Part shown: one piece after another, positions 25,305 to 36,526 of the stretch
How the letters are laid out: every line of letters starts with the position of its first letter
Position numbering within the stretch: position 1 is the first letter of the stretch
DNA from: Eleusine coracana subsp. coracana
Taxonomy: Eukaryota; Streptophyta; Magnoliopsida; Poales; Poaceae
Assembly (NCBI GenBank): GCA_032690845.1
Contig: CM064424.1
Coordinates: 43,227,511-43,291,510 of the forward strand
Length of the DNA: 64,000 bases
Direction of reading: 5' to 3'
Program-made: the position numbers and the translations under genes
The notes under the pieces: model-generated
The model's input: the letters and a program-made list of their open reading frames with translations, nothing else
Told to the model about the DNA's origin: nothing
The model's database searches: none

Positions 25305-27094
25305 CTGGATTTCAGGTAGGATGCTATTGCCGAAAACAGAGGCCAGGATAGAGATTGAGAGGAACGCGTTGAATATCCTTTCAGACTTGGACGAGCTCAA
25401 AGAGTAATCCTTTGTTGGAGCATTACTCGAAACTCCTGTACAGAATCAATGTACCAAGCCACAGTTGTTTTAGTCGAATCTCTGGCATGTACGATTAGGG
25501 CTACCTCTATCACATAAATTACCTGCGCAAATGCAAGCAACTGATACAAGCACCGTGTAGCCTATGCTCACGATGAGGGAGCAGAGGTTGATGTGCCGCA
25601 GCGAGTGCAGCGACGGCATCTGTAGAGAGTAACGGTAGTACCACGGCGACGACGATGATGAAATGGTACAGCTTCAAGGAGCCGTGTGGCGCCAACCGTG
25701 AGTATATTATCTGCAAAAAGTAGACACTGGAATTTAAACGTGGATGTATGACATATTCAACTGATGAATATTGTATTATCTTCAAAGAAAGAATGGTTTG
25801 TCGATCGATTGTGTTTTGTTTAGTACTTTTTGGGGGACCTTTACCGTGCACTAAAGCCTTTCTAATCTTATTTGAAGTGGTCAATGCAAAGTGGCACTAC
25901 TATCAATTATAGCATGAGCGTGGTAGTGGTACTGGAAAAGGTATCACAAGTCGTAGTTTTGAATTGACGATACCACTAGTTAATTCTAGTAGAATGACGA
26001 ACAAGCTTGACGAGATCTTTGAAGAAAGTTGATAGGTACCACCTTCGATTTTTTATTAATGTTGTTGAGAACAATACTTCTATTTAAGAAATAGAGTGAA
26101 TAGAGTGAAATGTGTCGCAGGTCCTTAAACTATTTACGATGATCATCTAGATCCACGAACTCTCAAAGTGATTATCTGGATCATTAAACTATTTAGGAAT
26201 GATCATCTAGATCCATGAACTAGTTCGTGACCTCATAGATCCATGATCTATTTATTTTATGTCAATTAGGTTCTCACCGTCGTCACCCATCCGTTCTGAG
26301 CGCAATGTCACTGTCAAACCGCTCTCTACGCGCGATGTCACTGTTGTACAACCATCCTGGAGGCGAGCACTGTCGAGACTATGCAATGATGGCAACTAAT
26401 AGAAGATACGCTCTACCCTCGTGACCTCGCTCTCCCCATTTGAGACCTATGTCTGCCGATTACGGAAATTCCCGTCTGCTCGCTAGGCGGTGACGACGAC
26501 GATGTGTCACGTATGAAGGGCACCGTGCACAGAAGGCAGGCCATCGTCGCGGGTATTGAGTAAGTCATCTTCGTGGTTAACGAGCAATGAGCGGCGGAAG
26601 ATAAGGTCATAATGGGAAGAACAAGGCTAGATGGATGGCAAGGCCATGACAGACAGAGCATAGCTGATGCTAGCTGGTGTCGTCATGGAGGTTCGGTGAT
26701 ACTCGCGTGGATACCGGTTGTGCGGCGGCGGCGACATGTGTCTACATCTAATGGATGGCGACGTTGTGGACCTGATTGACACAATATAAATAGATCGCGA
26801 ACTTTAGAGGGTCACTATAAAGTTCGTGAACCTGGATAATTATCTAGAAATAGTTTAGCAACCCAAATAATTACTTTAAAAATTTATGAACCTATATGAG
26901 TATTCTTCAATAGTTTAAAAACTTATGATGCACTTCAGTCAAAGAAATATAAACTAGAAGTATTTTTCGATGTTAACAAATTCAAAACGAGAGTACCTCT
27001 AGGCAGTCGGCAGCGAGCAAGATGCTCCCGATGCTAACCCCGGCGTTAATGGCAGTTTGGACAGTCAGCACCAGATAAGACGCCCATTTGGATC
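25305..27094 (-). CDS. GAT1-like: GAT1-like exons 3-5 (central membrane segments)
   Basis: Exon 3 (26997-27094) encodes a helix ending L-A-A-D-C-L-E. Exon 4 (25523-25710) starts I-I-Y-S-R-L-A-P and carries Y-H-F-I-I-V-V-A-V, but after L-L-S an extra A near 25622 shifts the frame away from the conserved S-L-H-S-L-R-H-I-N, which is present in another frame. Exon 5 (25305-25435) encodes the loop with S-N-A-P-T-K-D-Y and the helix F-G-N-S-I-L-P-E-I-Q. Exon 4 ends in phase 1 and exon 5 completes the Gly codon. Intron 3 holds the long-TIR element at 26094-26940. Confidence 0.85.
26094..26940. mobile_element. Long-TIR (Mutator-like or foldback) element in intron 3 of GAT
   Basis: The ends are inverted repeats of about 180 bp with the shared phrase TTAAACTATT and repeated 'GATCATCTAGATCC'-like text, surrounding a GC-richer centre. 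The flanks AAGAAATA on both sides suggest an 8-9 bp duplication. The duplicated GAT fragment has the uninterrupted site at 43740-43755. No transposase is present. Confidence 0.75.
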
Positions 27095-27613
27095 CTGGTA
27101 AAAAATGAACTAACAACCAGTCACTGACCATTGCACTATTAAGTATGAATCGGTCAACTAAACACTTTCTGTTTCATTTATACACAGCCTGTACTGCCCC
27201 TAGTTCGTTGGTTGGTCTGTGACTGTAATAAATTATGGATGCATGTCACATCAACAAAAGTGGTGATATAGTAGAAAATTTATTATGAAAGGCTATATGC
27301 ACTTTTTTCAATAAAATGAAAGCCAAATAAAAGTCATTAAGAGTATTTTCTTTCATCCCAGCCAATCATAACCAACTATTGAAGGCCACCTAGCAATAAT
27401 TTAATGCTTTGATAAACATATGAAACTAAGCATTGAGAGATGTAGTTTTATTTTATAGTACAAAATCTCAAATCGGATATGCCACTGTTGAAAACTATGT
27501 GATGAAAGACCCGTTGAGACTGGCCTAAAGGATATTCTATTTAATGATTTAAAAGAAAATAATGACTATCTCAAAGCCTTTAAATGTGATCAAACAAAGT
27601 AGAGTATATACTG

Positions 27614-28661
27614 ACTAGCAAAATACCTGTGCATTGTCACGGGTCTTTGTTAAAAAAAATTATGGTTAGAATGTTTTTTGTAACTGTAAAAGGTTTTTGA
27701 TTAATCAATTTTTTGGCTTGAGCATTTGCTATATTTTTATTTTACTTTATCTTTTTTGAGTTTTAAAAAGAATATTCATTATAATAATTTTGGAGTGAGT
27801 TATTATTAGAATTCTTGTTATTAGTTTCCATCCAAAATATAATGTGAAACCAGTAGATGATTAATTATTGTTAGTATGAAATATCGAATTGAAATCGGAG
27901 TTCAATTCAACAAAGGATTAGAAAATGGAGTCCAATTCAACAAAGGACTAGAAAATGGTTTAAAAATAACTCAAACTGATTGATGAATCATTATAGGATA
28001 CAAACTGAATACGACAATATTACGGATATGCCTGGACGCAAAAAAAGTGGTATAAACAACTTCATCTTAATTAATAAGTTGTATAGATTTACTTTATCTT
28101 TTTTGAGTTTTAAAGAGAATATTTATTATAATAATTTTGGAGTGAGTTATTGTTGGAATTCTTGTTATTAGTTTCCATCCAAAATAAAATGTTAAACCAG
28201 TAGATGATTAATTATTGTTAGTATGAAATATTAAATTGAGATCGGAGTCCAATTCAATAAAGGATTAGAAAATGATTAAAAATAACTCAAACTGATTGAT
28301 GAATCATTGTAGGATACAAACTGAATACGACAACATTACAGACACGTCTGGACACAAAAAAAGTGGTCTAGACGATCTCAACTCAATTAATAAGTTACTA
28401 GCAAAATACACGTGCTTTGCCACGGGTCTTTGTTAAAAAATTTTATGGTTAGAATATTTTTTTAACTATAAAAGATTTTCAATTAATTAATTTTTTTGAC
28501 CTGAGAATTTGCTCTATTTTTATTTTTCTTTACCTTTGAATATTCATTATAATAGTTTTGGAGTGAGTTATTACTGGAATTTTTGTTATTAGTTTCCATT
28601 CAAATTATGATGTAAATCATAAAGCGATAGATGATTAATTGTTATAAGTATAAAATATCGA
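27614..28661. repeat. AT-rich tandem repeat in intron 2 of GAT (continues at 39808-39960)
   Basis: Units start ACTAGCAAAATAC...GTG...CACGGG at 27614 and 28397, and a related start is at 39926. Inside, a sub-unit of about 340 bp with the phrase GAAATCGGAGT(T/C)CAATTCAA is repeated. Element C interrupts the array after 28661. I do not recognise the family and see no coding potential. Confidence 0.75.
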
Positions 28662-29063
28662 TATCGATACTCAAGACCGGCAGTAAATATATAGGGCTAC
28701 GTCGAGACCAAGAACTACGATGGTTACACAAGACGCCGAATTATACAGGTTCGGGCCCTCTCAATAAGAGTAAAAACCCTACGTCCTGTGTTCTGTATTG
28801 TATTGATTGTCACGAGATGTTGTCTCTCTCTCTCTCTCCCTCCCTCTATCCCCGATGGGGGGTACCCTGCCGCCTTATATATCCGGTCGGTAGGGGGGTT
28901 CAGGCAGAGTTCTAGTCGTACTCTACAAGGATTCTATATAGCAAGTTTAATCTTTCTTGTCTTGCACTCCAAGCTGAGTCGGTCGGCTTCCATGTTGATG
29001 AAGTACCCGGTCGACCACCAACTTAGCCTTGTATGAGGATATCCGTAAAGCAAGTATCCCACA
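28662..29063 (-). repeat. 3' LTR of element C
   Basis: 402 bp matching 39381-39802. The terminal TG/CA pair is altered to TA at the 28662 side. It includes a CT-rich microsatellite shorter than that of the other LTR, and a block of pyrimidine and GGGGTACCC sequence. Confidence 0.92.
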
Positions 29064-29999
29064 GCAGCCCCTGAGTGCTTTTTGATTTTGAGCTTTAATT
29101 CTTCGAATGATCTAAAGATCATAAATTAGGAAGACCTCGTTATCGAAGTTTCTGATAGATCTGGTGCACCGGTCAGGTGCACCTGATCAGGTGTAGCCCC
29201 CGACTCTTGTATAATTTGGAGACTAACAAATAATACAATAGTCTAATTGTATTAGCTCTTATTAATTTGTTTATAGATATTCAAACCATCAAGTTTGAAT
29301 CTTTCAGACCTTTGGTCATCAAACCTTTGGGCCCTATTGCTAAGTGACCACTTTGCCGACCAATCATCAAACCGGCCGAGTGGCACATATTATTTTCGAG
29401 TGATGGATCGGTCGGAATTTTACGACTCTAGTCATATTCAGTATTAAGCTAAATGACTTTAGTCATAATATAGCTTTTCCCTAATTCCAATCACCCATTT
29501 AAGTCCAAATTTGATAATTCTGGTTATTTGACTTTAGTCAGTACCATAACCTTTGAACTTGTAACCATATGACCATCAAGTTCCTTGCCACATGATCATC
29601 AAATCACATAGATATGGTGAAATAATTCTCCGGTACTTCTCATCAAAGAAGCCCCCGAGTCTCATTTTTCTGGGTTTGTAACCCTAATGGGCTTAAGCCC
29701 TTAATTAACCTTTAAGTTAATATTAAGGTCGCACTACAGTACGGCCCACCCCGGCCCATGGGACCCTTAGGTCCAAAAAGGCAAGGGTATAAAAGGCTGC
29801 ACCAGGTTGACCCTCAGTCCACGCCGCATTTGCACGCAAACTCTTCGTCTTCCTTGCGCCTTCTCTGCTCTCGCGACTCCTCTGTTTTTCCGGCTAGGGT
29901 TAGCTTTCTCGCTTCCGGCCGCAACAGATCCTGCCGCGTTTAGCCCCCGAGCTTTGGCGAAGTTTCTCAAATCCTCCACCGCGTCCAATCCTATTCACG
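29064..29999. other. Element C, spacer between 3' LTR and antisense ORF
   Basis: AT-rich non-coding sequence, then a GC-richer stretch from about 29750 that would be the promoter/5' UTR of the antisense ORF. The sequence GGTATAAAAGG at 29786-29796 is a plausible TATA box about 210 bp before the ATG at 30000. Confidence 0.5.
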
Positions 30000-32822
30000 A
30001 TGGGTCGCAAGAGGACTTCCATTTCAATCCTAGCTTCTTTCGCCGCCACCGCCGCCGCGTCGTCCTCGTCGGAGGTCGACATCCCGGAGCAACTTCGGGA
30101 GTTCTCGAAGAGCAGCCTTTCTCAGGTTGATATGAACAAAATGGTGGTGGATGGCGTCCTTCCAGAGCAGGCATGGATCGACTGGAAGGTACCTCGCGAA
30201 TCCTGCCCCATCCCCATTCACCAACAGATCGTAGTGTTTCGCTCATTCTTTGAGCATGGCTTTGGAGTTTCCTGTTATAGTTTTTTGCGCGGGCTCCTTT
30301 TTTTCTATGGGATTGAGCTTGCCAACCTCAATCCCAACTCCATTCTTCATATTGCCATCTTTGTACATTTATGCAAAGCTTTTCTTGGCACTCTCCCCCA
30401 TTTCAATCTCTTCTGCCATCTGTTTGTCCTCCAACCGCTGCCAACCAAGGATAACCAAGTGGCCATAGGCGGAGTCGACGTCCAGTTACGCAAGGAGGAG
30501 GCCTACATCAATGTCCCATTGAAGACCGGAAACAAGAATTGGAAGGATGAGTGGTTCTATTGTGACAACCCTCCCCCTGTTCTTGCCGACTTTACTGGTG
30601 CGAAGGCTATTCCCCAAGCGCATTGGACAGAGAGGCCCGATTCGACCGATCCTCAAGTGGTCGCTCTGCTCAAGAAAATTGCCGGTCTGAAGGCTGAAGG
30701 CGTCAATGACATCACAGTCGCCAAAAGCTTTATCATCCGACGAGTTTAGCCTCTGAAGCTTCAATGTCACCCGGCATGAGACTATATTGATGAGGATGAG
30801 ACCAGGGAAGTACCGGACCCACCGAATGGTGAACTCCGCCGAAGACGCTTGTCGAAGATGTTTGAAGGGGATATCCTTCAGGACCATTCTTTGGTCAAAA
30901 AGGCGTATAACAAGGGCACAATGCGAGCCCGAGTAAGCCTCAGCCTGCCTTTAGCTATCCCTTGTTATCCTATCTTGATGTTGTACTCAATGTTTTGATC
31001 TTCATGCAGGTGCTGGATACTTATGTATCTCATCCCCCGCTCCCTCAGACCGATATTGAGGGACCTGATTATGTCAAAAGGATACCGTTGATCGGCGTTG
31101 GGGATTCAAGTTCCTCCACAGGCGCTCGGCCAGTCAGCGTCACTCCCGTCATTACTCTGGCCTCCCCTGACAAGCTCTAGAAGCGGACTATCGGGCACCG
31201 ACGCCAATATATGGGGGACCAGGACGATGATGAAGAAATAACTGCCGCAGATGCTGGTCAACCTGCTCCTGCAACCTCCAACCGACCTTCAGACCGACCG
31301 GAGCCCCCGAGCCCAACTCAGAGGTCAACGGAAGAGGTGGTGCAGACTGGCAAGACTGACCAGCCCTCTCAAAAGAGTAAGGAGACTGATTTTCAGTTGA
31401 CTTCTTCAAAGAAGAGGCTATGTCGGATCAAGCTCAAGAAGGCTCCCAGGTTTAATCTTTAAACCCTATACTCCTTGTCTCTTATTGCTGATCTCAACAT
31501 TTCCTGATCTCTTCCTTCTATGTTTTTTTTGGCAGTCAGACAAGTGATTCTCAGAGTGCTCAGGGATCCGAGGATACTCGATCTAAGCCCCCACCTCGTC
31601 CGACTGGTGTGGCCCATTCGGTTGGCAAGTCTTCAAACATGCCGACCGAAGTGAATAAACCGTTTGAAAAGACAGTTCCTGCCTCCACTCCCGAGCCTCT
31701 ACCTCAGACCACTCCAACTAATGTCTCTTTGCCTCTTGACAAAGGTAAAAGGACTCTTCCTGCAGATATGCTTGGTCGGCCTGAGGTGGAGGATGTGGAG
31801 ATTTGGCACCAACACCGGGAGTCCAACAAGGTAACTCAATATTATGCTTTTACCTTGCTTCACTCTCATCTTTTAGCTCATTTATCTTCTGTATATCAGA
31901 AAGTGTATGCTGTTGTGGAGCGAAAGCAGGCTAGAGTGGAATATCTTGAAGCTGAAACTTTTGGTATGTCCTTGGTTGCCTAATCTTCTTGTCTTTATGT
32001 TTTAGACTAACTTCTTATTCATTGTCTTGCTAGTCACCGGTCAGCAACTCTCCAAGGCCCTAGAGGAAAACAAGAAGCTATTGGCCAACCGACAAGAGAT
32101 AAACAAGGTCTTAGACCAAGTTCGTGCAGATCTGGCTGGTAAGTTTTCCTACCATCCATATTTAGGCAATCTGCTGACCCCTCTAACGCTAAAAGTTTTA
32201 CTTTTAGCTCGCGATAAAAAAATTACCGATCTAGAGAAGTTGACTTCCAACCAATAGAGGTTTGTTGACACCTTGAAGGTTGAGAAGGAAAGCCTCTCCA
32301 AATTGGTTGAAGACCAAAAGACCAAGATCACTCGGCTGTAGAAGGAACTGAAGGGGACTGAAGCAAAGATAGAGGAGGCTAAGGCTGTCTCCAAATCCTT
32401 CAAATGTAAACTTGCCAGTAAGCCTTCGACTTTGTCCTTCTGATTGATTCTTCTGTTGATCATACTGACCAATAATTATTATTTGTAGCTCTATCTTATG
32501 CCGCTCGGAAAGCAATGAACGGTCACTCTCTGGACTACTTGTTGGAGCATGCATCAGAAGCCATTGCTTATAACACTCGGCGAGTGGCGATCGAAGCTGA
32601 GAGCCAAGTGCTGGTGATTTGCCAATCCTGATCTCCTGCTCTGCCATTGGACAAGATCAAAGAGGCCTTTAACCCCGACCTGACCGACAACCAATGTCAG
32701 CTGCTCCTAGATTCCATGCTAGAGACTTCCCAGGCCTTGGTCAAAAAATATAGAAATCAATCCGACCGTGCCGACTCCCCCAGCAACTCCAGAGGTTGAA
32801 CTTCGTGCTGACTCTTCCTCTC
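30000..32822 (+). pseudogene. Spliced antisense ORF of element C (putative gypsy-type transposon domain)
   Basis: The ATG at 30000 opens a 249-codon frame whose centre (F-F-E-H-G-F-G-V, G-I-E-L-A-N-L-N-P-N-S, F-V-H-L-C) matches the plant 'putative gypsy type transposon' family (Pfam Transposase_28 as I recall it), found in the antisense ORFs of Tat elements. TAG at 30747-30749 replaces an expected Gln, and coding continues to 30932. GT-AG introns then separate exons starting near 31010, 31536, 31900 and 32034. The later exons encode Ser/Pro/Thr-rich then Gln/Glu/Lys-rich coiled-coil sequence. Despite the domain name there is no transposase catalytic motif, and its function is unknown. Exon ends are by eye. 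Confidence 0.7.
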
Positions 32823-33388
32823 CTTCAAAGGAGATATAATCCTATAATAGTGTAAAACATTAGTAGTGTTTTAGTAATGATACTTGTGTATAAACTAATC
32901 TTATGCTTTTATAGCTTTAGAGGTTTGACAAAGATATCATTGACATGTTTCTATCAAGAGAAACAAAGATTGCATCGGTCTGCCATGACATATTAGATTG
33001 TAACCCGTAACCGTGTAACAAACAGAATCGACCAATCGACACATGACCTCTCACACTTTTGGCTCTGATATGCAGCACAAAGTATTTAACCATGATGTAT
33101 AAGCGTAAGACCAAAATAATAAAGATCAAAACTCAAGATCTCAAGATCTCATGTTAATAAATCGGTCAAAAAATAGGCCAAAACCAAAATATGGTTAGAC
33201 CGAGATGGGACATTATGGCTAGCCCCCTGGCTTGATTGTTTAATAAAATAAATTAAGGAATCAAGACAATATAGAATGAAAATCATCAGAAAATCTTTCA
33301 TTAAAAAAGACCAAAGTTTCATTCATAAATAATGTATAAATACACAAAATAATAGCTAAGTATAGAAACGACGTAGCTGATTTATGTT

Positions 33389-36300
33389 CTAGGAGTTTGG
33401 AATATCGTCGCCGTCTTCATAGATCTGTCGGTAAGTCCCCGGGCAAGTGACTTCCTTCACTACGTACGGTCCTTCCCACTTCGGAGAGAGCTTATGCTAA
33501 TTCTTTATCGATTGCACTCGGCGAAGCACTAGGTCTTCAACTTGAAAGTGACGACTGCGAACGTTCTTATCATAATAATGATGCAAGCGTTGTTGGTAGA
33601 GTGCCGACCAAAACAGAGCGCGATCATGCAACTCCTCTGCCGCAATCAAATCAATCTGTCGGTTCTCCTCAGAAAGCCTTTCATCATACGCTTGAACTCG
33701 TGCCGAGACAAGACTGACCTCAGTCGGCAACATAGCTTCTGAGCCATAGACCAATGAAAAAGGTGACTGTCCAGTAGCCCGACTGGTGTTTGTTCGAAGC
33801 CCCCAAAGGACTGAAGGCAACTCTTTGACCCACCGACCGGCATAAGGTTTGAGTCTGTCAAATATTCGCGGCTTTAATCCTTGAAGAATCATACCATTGG
33901 CCCGTTCGACCTGCCCACTGCTTTTCGGATGAGCCACTGATGCAAAGTGGCTCTTTATTCCCATCTCATCGGCAAAGTCCCAGAACTCCACTGAAGTGAA
34001 TTGAGTGCCATTATCGGTAATGATACCATGAGGAACTCCAAACCGAGTGAATATACCTTTGACAAACTCGATCGCCTTCTTGGATGTAATCTTGCCGACC
34101 GGCTTCGCTTCAATCCACTTGGTGAATTTGTCGATAGCAATAAACAAATGAGTAAACCCGCCTGGCGCTTTCTTGAAAGGATCGACAATATCAAGCCCCC
34201 AAACAGCAAAAGGCCAAGTCAATGGTATCATGTGAAGTTACTGTGACGGCACATGTGTTTGTTGAGCGAAGAATTGACAACCCTCACACTTCCGAACAAC
34301 TTGGTGTGCATCTTCGACTGCCGTGGGCTAATAAAACCCTTGCTGGAAAGCTTTACCGACCAAAGTCCTGGAAGCTGCATGATTGCCTCATATTCCTGAA
34401 TGAATCTCTTCTACCAACTCCTGCCCTTTAGGAATTGAGATGCATCGCATCAAAATGTTGGAACCACCCCTTTTATAAAGTTGGTCCCCCACCAACAAGT
34501 ATCCTCGAGATCGGATCTTCAACCTTTGTTGCTCATCAGGATCCGAGGGCAGCGTTCCCTTATCCAAATACTGGATGAGTGGGTCGCGCCAGTCGATCTT
34601 GGAGACGTCATCGCCAACAAGATCAGCAACAATACTCATCAACACGTCCGACCGGGGAGAAATTGTTGGGGAATCCAGAACATGTAGGAAAACACCGGGC
34701 GGTACTACAGCCCGAGATGGTCCTATCTTGGCTAACTCATCAGCCGCCTGGTTATTATCTCGGAGAACATGTGTGAACTTCAATCCATCAAACTTGTCTT
34801 CGAGTTTTCGCACTTCTTGGCAATAAGCACTCATGTTATCATCTACACAATTCCAATCCTTGGTGACTTGATTAATGACCAAGGCCGAATCACAAAATAT
34901 GTCAATGCGCTTAATGCCAAGTGACATAGCAATGCACAGACCGTGTAGGAGAGCTTCATATTCTGTAGCATTATTAGACGCGCGAAACATGATTTGAAGG
35001 ACATATCGAAGCCTTTCTCCAGTAGGCAAGATAAATACAACTCCCGCACCTGCCCCTTGTAATTGAAGGGAACCATCAAAGTATATTTTCCAGTACTCGA
35101 TATCTTGGACAGTAGGAGGATTTTGAATCTCTGTCCACTCGGCAACGAATTTAGCTAACGCTTGTCCCTTTATAGCCGACCGAGGCACGAACGTAATAGT
35201 ATACTGACCAAGTTCAACTGCCCACTTGGCTATTTTTCCTTCAGCTTCTCGGTTATGTAACACCGTCCCGAGTGCAAAAGAAGTTTGAACTTCAATTGGA
35301 TGAGCTTGGAAATAGTGCTTCAACTTTCTCGAGGTGATCAATAATGCATATAACAACTTCAAGATCTGCTGGTACCTTGCCTTAGAGGCGCTGAGAACCT
35401 CACTCACAAAGTAGACCGGATGCTGTACTTTTTGCACGTGTCCCTCTTCTTCTCGGTCAATTGTTAAAATAGTACTCACAACCTGGGTTGTGGCTGAGAT
35501 ATAAAGCTGAAGTTTTTCTCCTGGCTTCGGAGGCACCAACACTGGAATACTGTTGAGATGAATCTTTAATTCATCCAGTGTCGACTGCGCCTCCTTAGTC
35601 CAAATAAAGTCGTCCTGCTTTTTAAGCAATCGGAAGAGTGGTAACCCCCTAACCCCCAGTCGGGAAATAAAGCGACTCAAGAATGCCATGCATTCGGTCA
35701 GCTTCTGAACGTCCCTTTGAGAATTAGGTGGCTTCATATCAAGGATTGCCTTGATTTTATCTGGGTTAGCCTCTATATCTCGTTTCAAAACGATGTAACC
35801 GAGTAACTTTCCTGATGGAACCCTAAAAATACACTTTTTAGGATTTAGCTTCATTGAATAATGTCTCAGATTGTCAAAGGTTTCTGCCTGGTCAGAGAGA
35901 AGTTCTTCGACTTTCCGAGTCTTGACAACGATGTTGTCAACATACGCTTTAGCGTTCCGACCGATCTGAGTGGCAAGGCAGTGCTGAATACCTCGTTGGT
36001 AAGTCGCGCCAGCATTTTTCAGACCGAATGGCATAGTGATATAGCAATAGGTGCCGAAGGGTGTTATAAAGGAAGTCTTAATCTGATCTTTGACTCTCAG
36101 TGGGATCTGGTGATAGCCTGAATAGGCATCCAGAAAGCTTAAAAGCTCACACCCGGCTGTCAAATCTACAATCTGATCAATACGAGGAAGAGCGAAGGGG
36201 TTTTTTGGGCAGACCTTGTTGAGATCGGTATAATCAACACACATTCTCCACTCTTTATTCTTTTTAGGTACAAGGACTGGATTTGCTAACCAGTCGGGAT

Positions 36301-36526
36301 GATACACCTCCTTTATAAACTTAGCTTCTAACAATCTAACTATCTCCTTCTTCATAGCATCCTTGCGGTCTTGCACAAATCTTCTAAGCCTTTGGCGAAC
36401 GGGTTTAGCCCCTAGAGGTACCCTTAACATGTGCTCAATCTTTTCCCTAGGAACTCCCGGCATGTCAGATGGTTTTCATGCAAAGATATCCCAATTTTCC
36501 TGGAGGAAAAGAGTGAGTGCGAGTTC
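33389..36526 (-). pseudogene. pol of element C: RT, RNase H, integrase
   Basis: The frame is continuous with gag and broken only by stops. Reverse transcriptase (about 35700-36440) has Y-V-D-N instead of Y-V-D-D (AAC at 35933-35935), which should abolish catalysis. The linking and RNase H region (about 34700-35650) includes Y-F-D-G-S and N-A-T-E-Y-E, consistent with the second, archaeal-type RNase H of Tat elements. The integrase zinc region (about 34250-34390) is interrupted by TGA and TAG. The integrase core (33497-34231) keeps D in G-L-D-I-V-D, D in T-D-N-G-T-Q-F and E in G-Q-V-E-R. TAG at 33497-33499 sits where a Gln is expected, and the frame ends at 33389. TGA at 36476-36478 replaces a conserved Trp. 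Confidence 0.9.

Noticed and set aside
27614..28661. CRISPR-like or satellite array
   Set aside because: The units are hundreds of bases, diverged and without regular short spacers. This is a dispersed AT-rich repeat.
30000..32822. Host gene captured by element C
   Set aside because: The multi-exon structure looked cellular, but the N-terminal motif and the position opposite pol before the 3' LTR are characteristic of Tat antisense ORFs.
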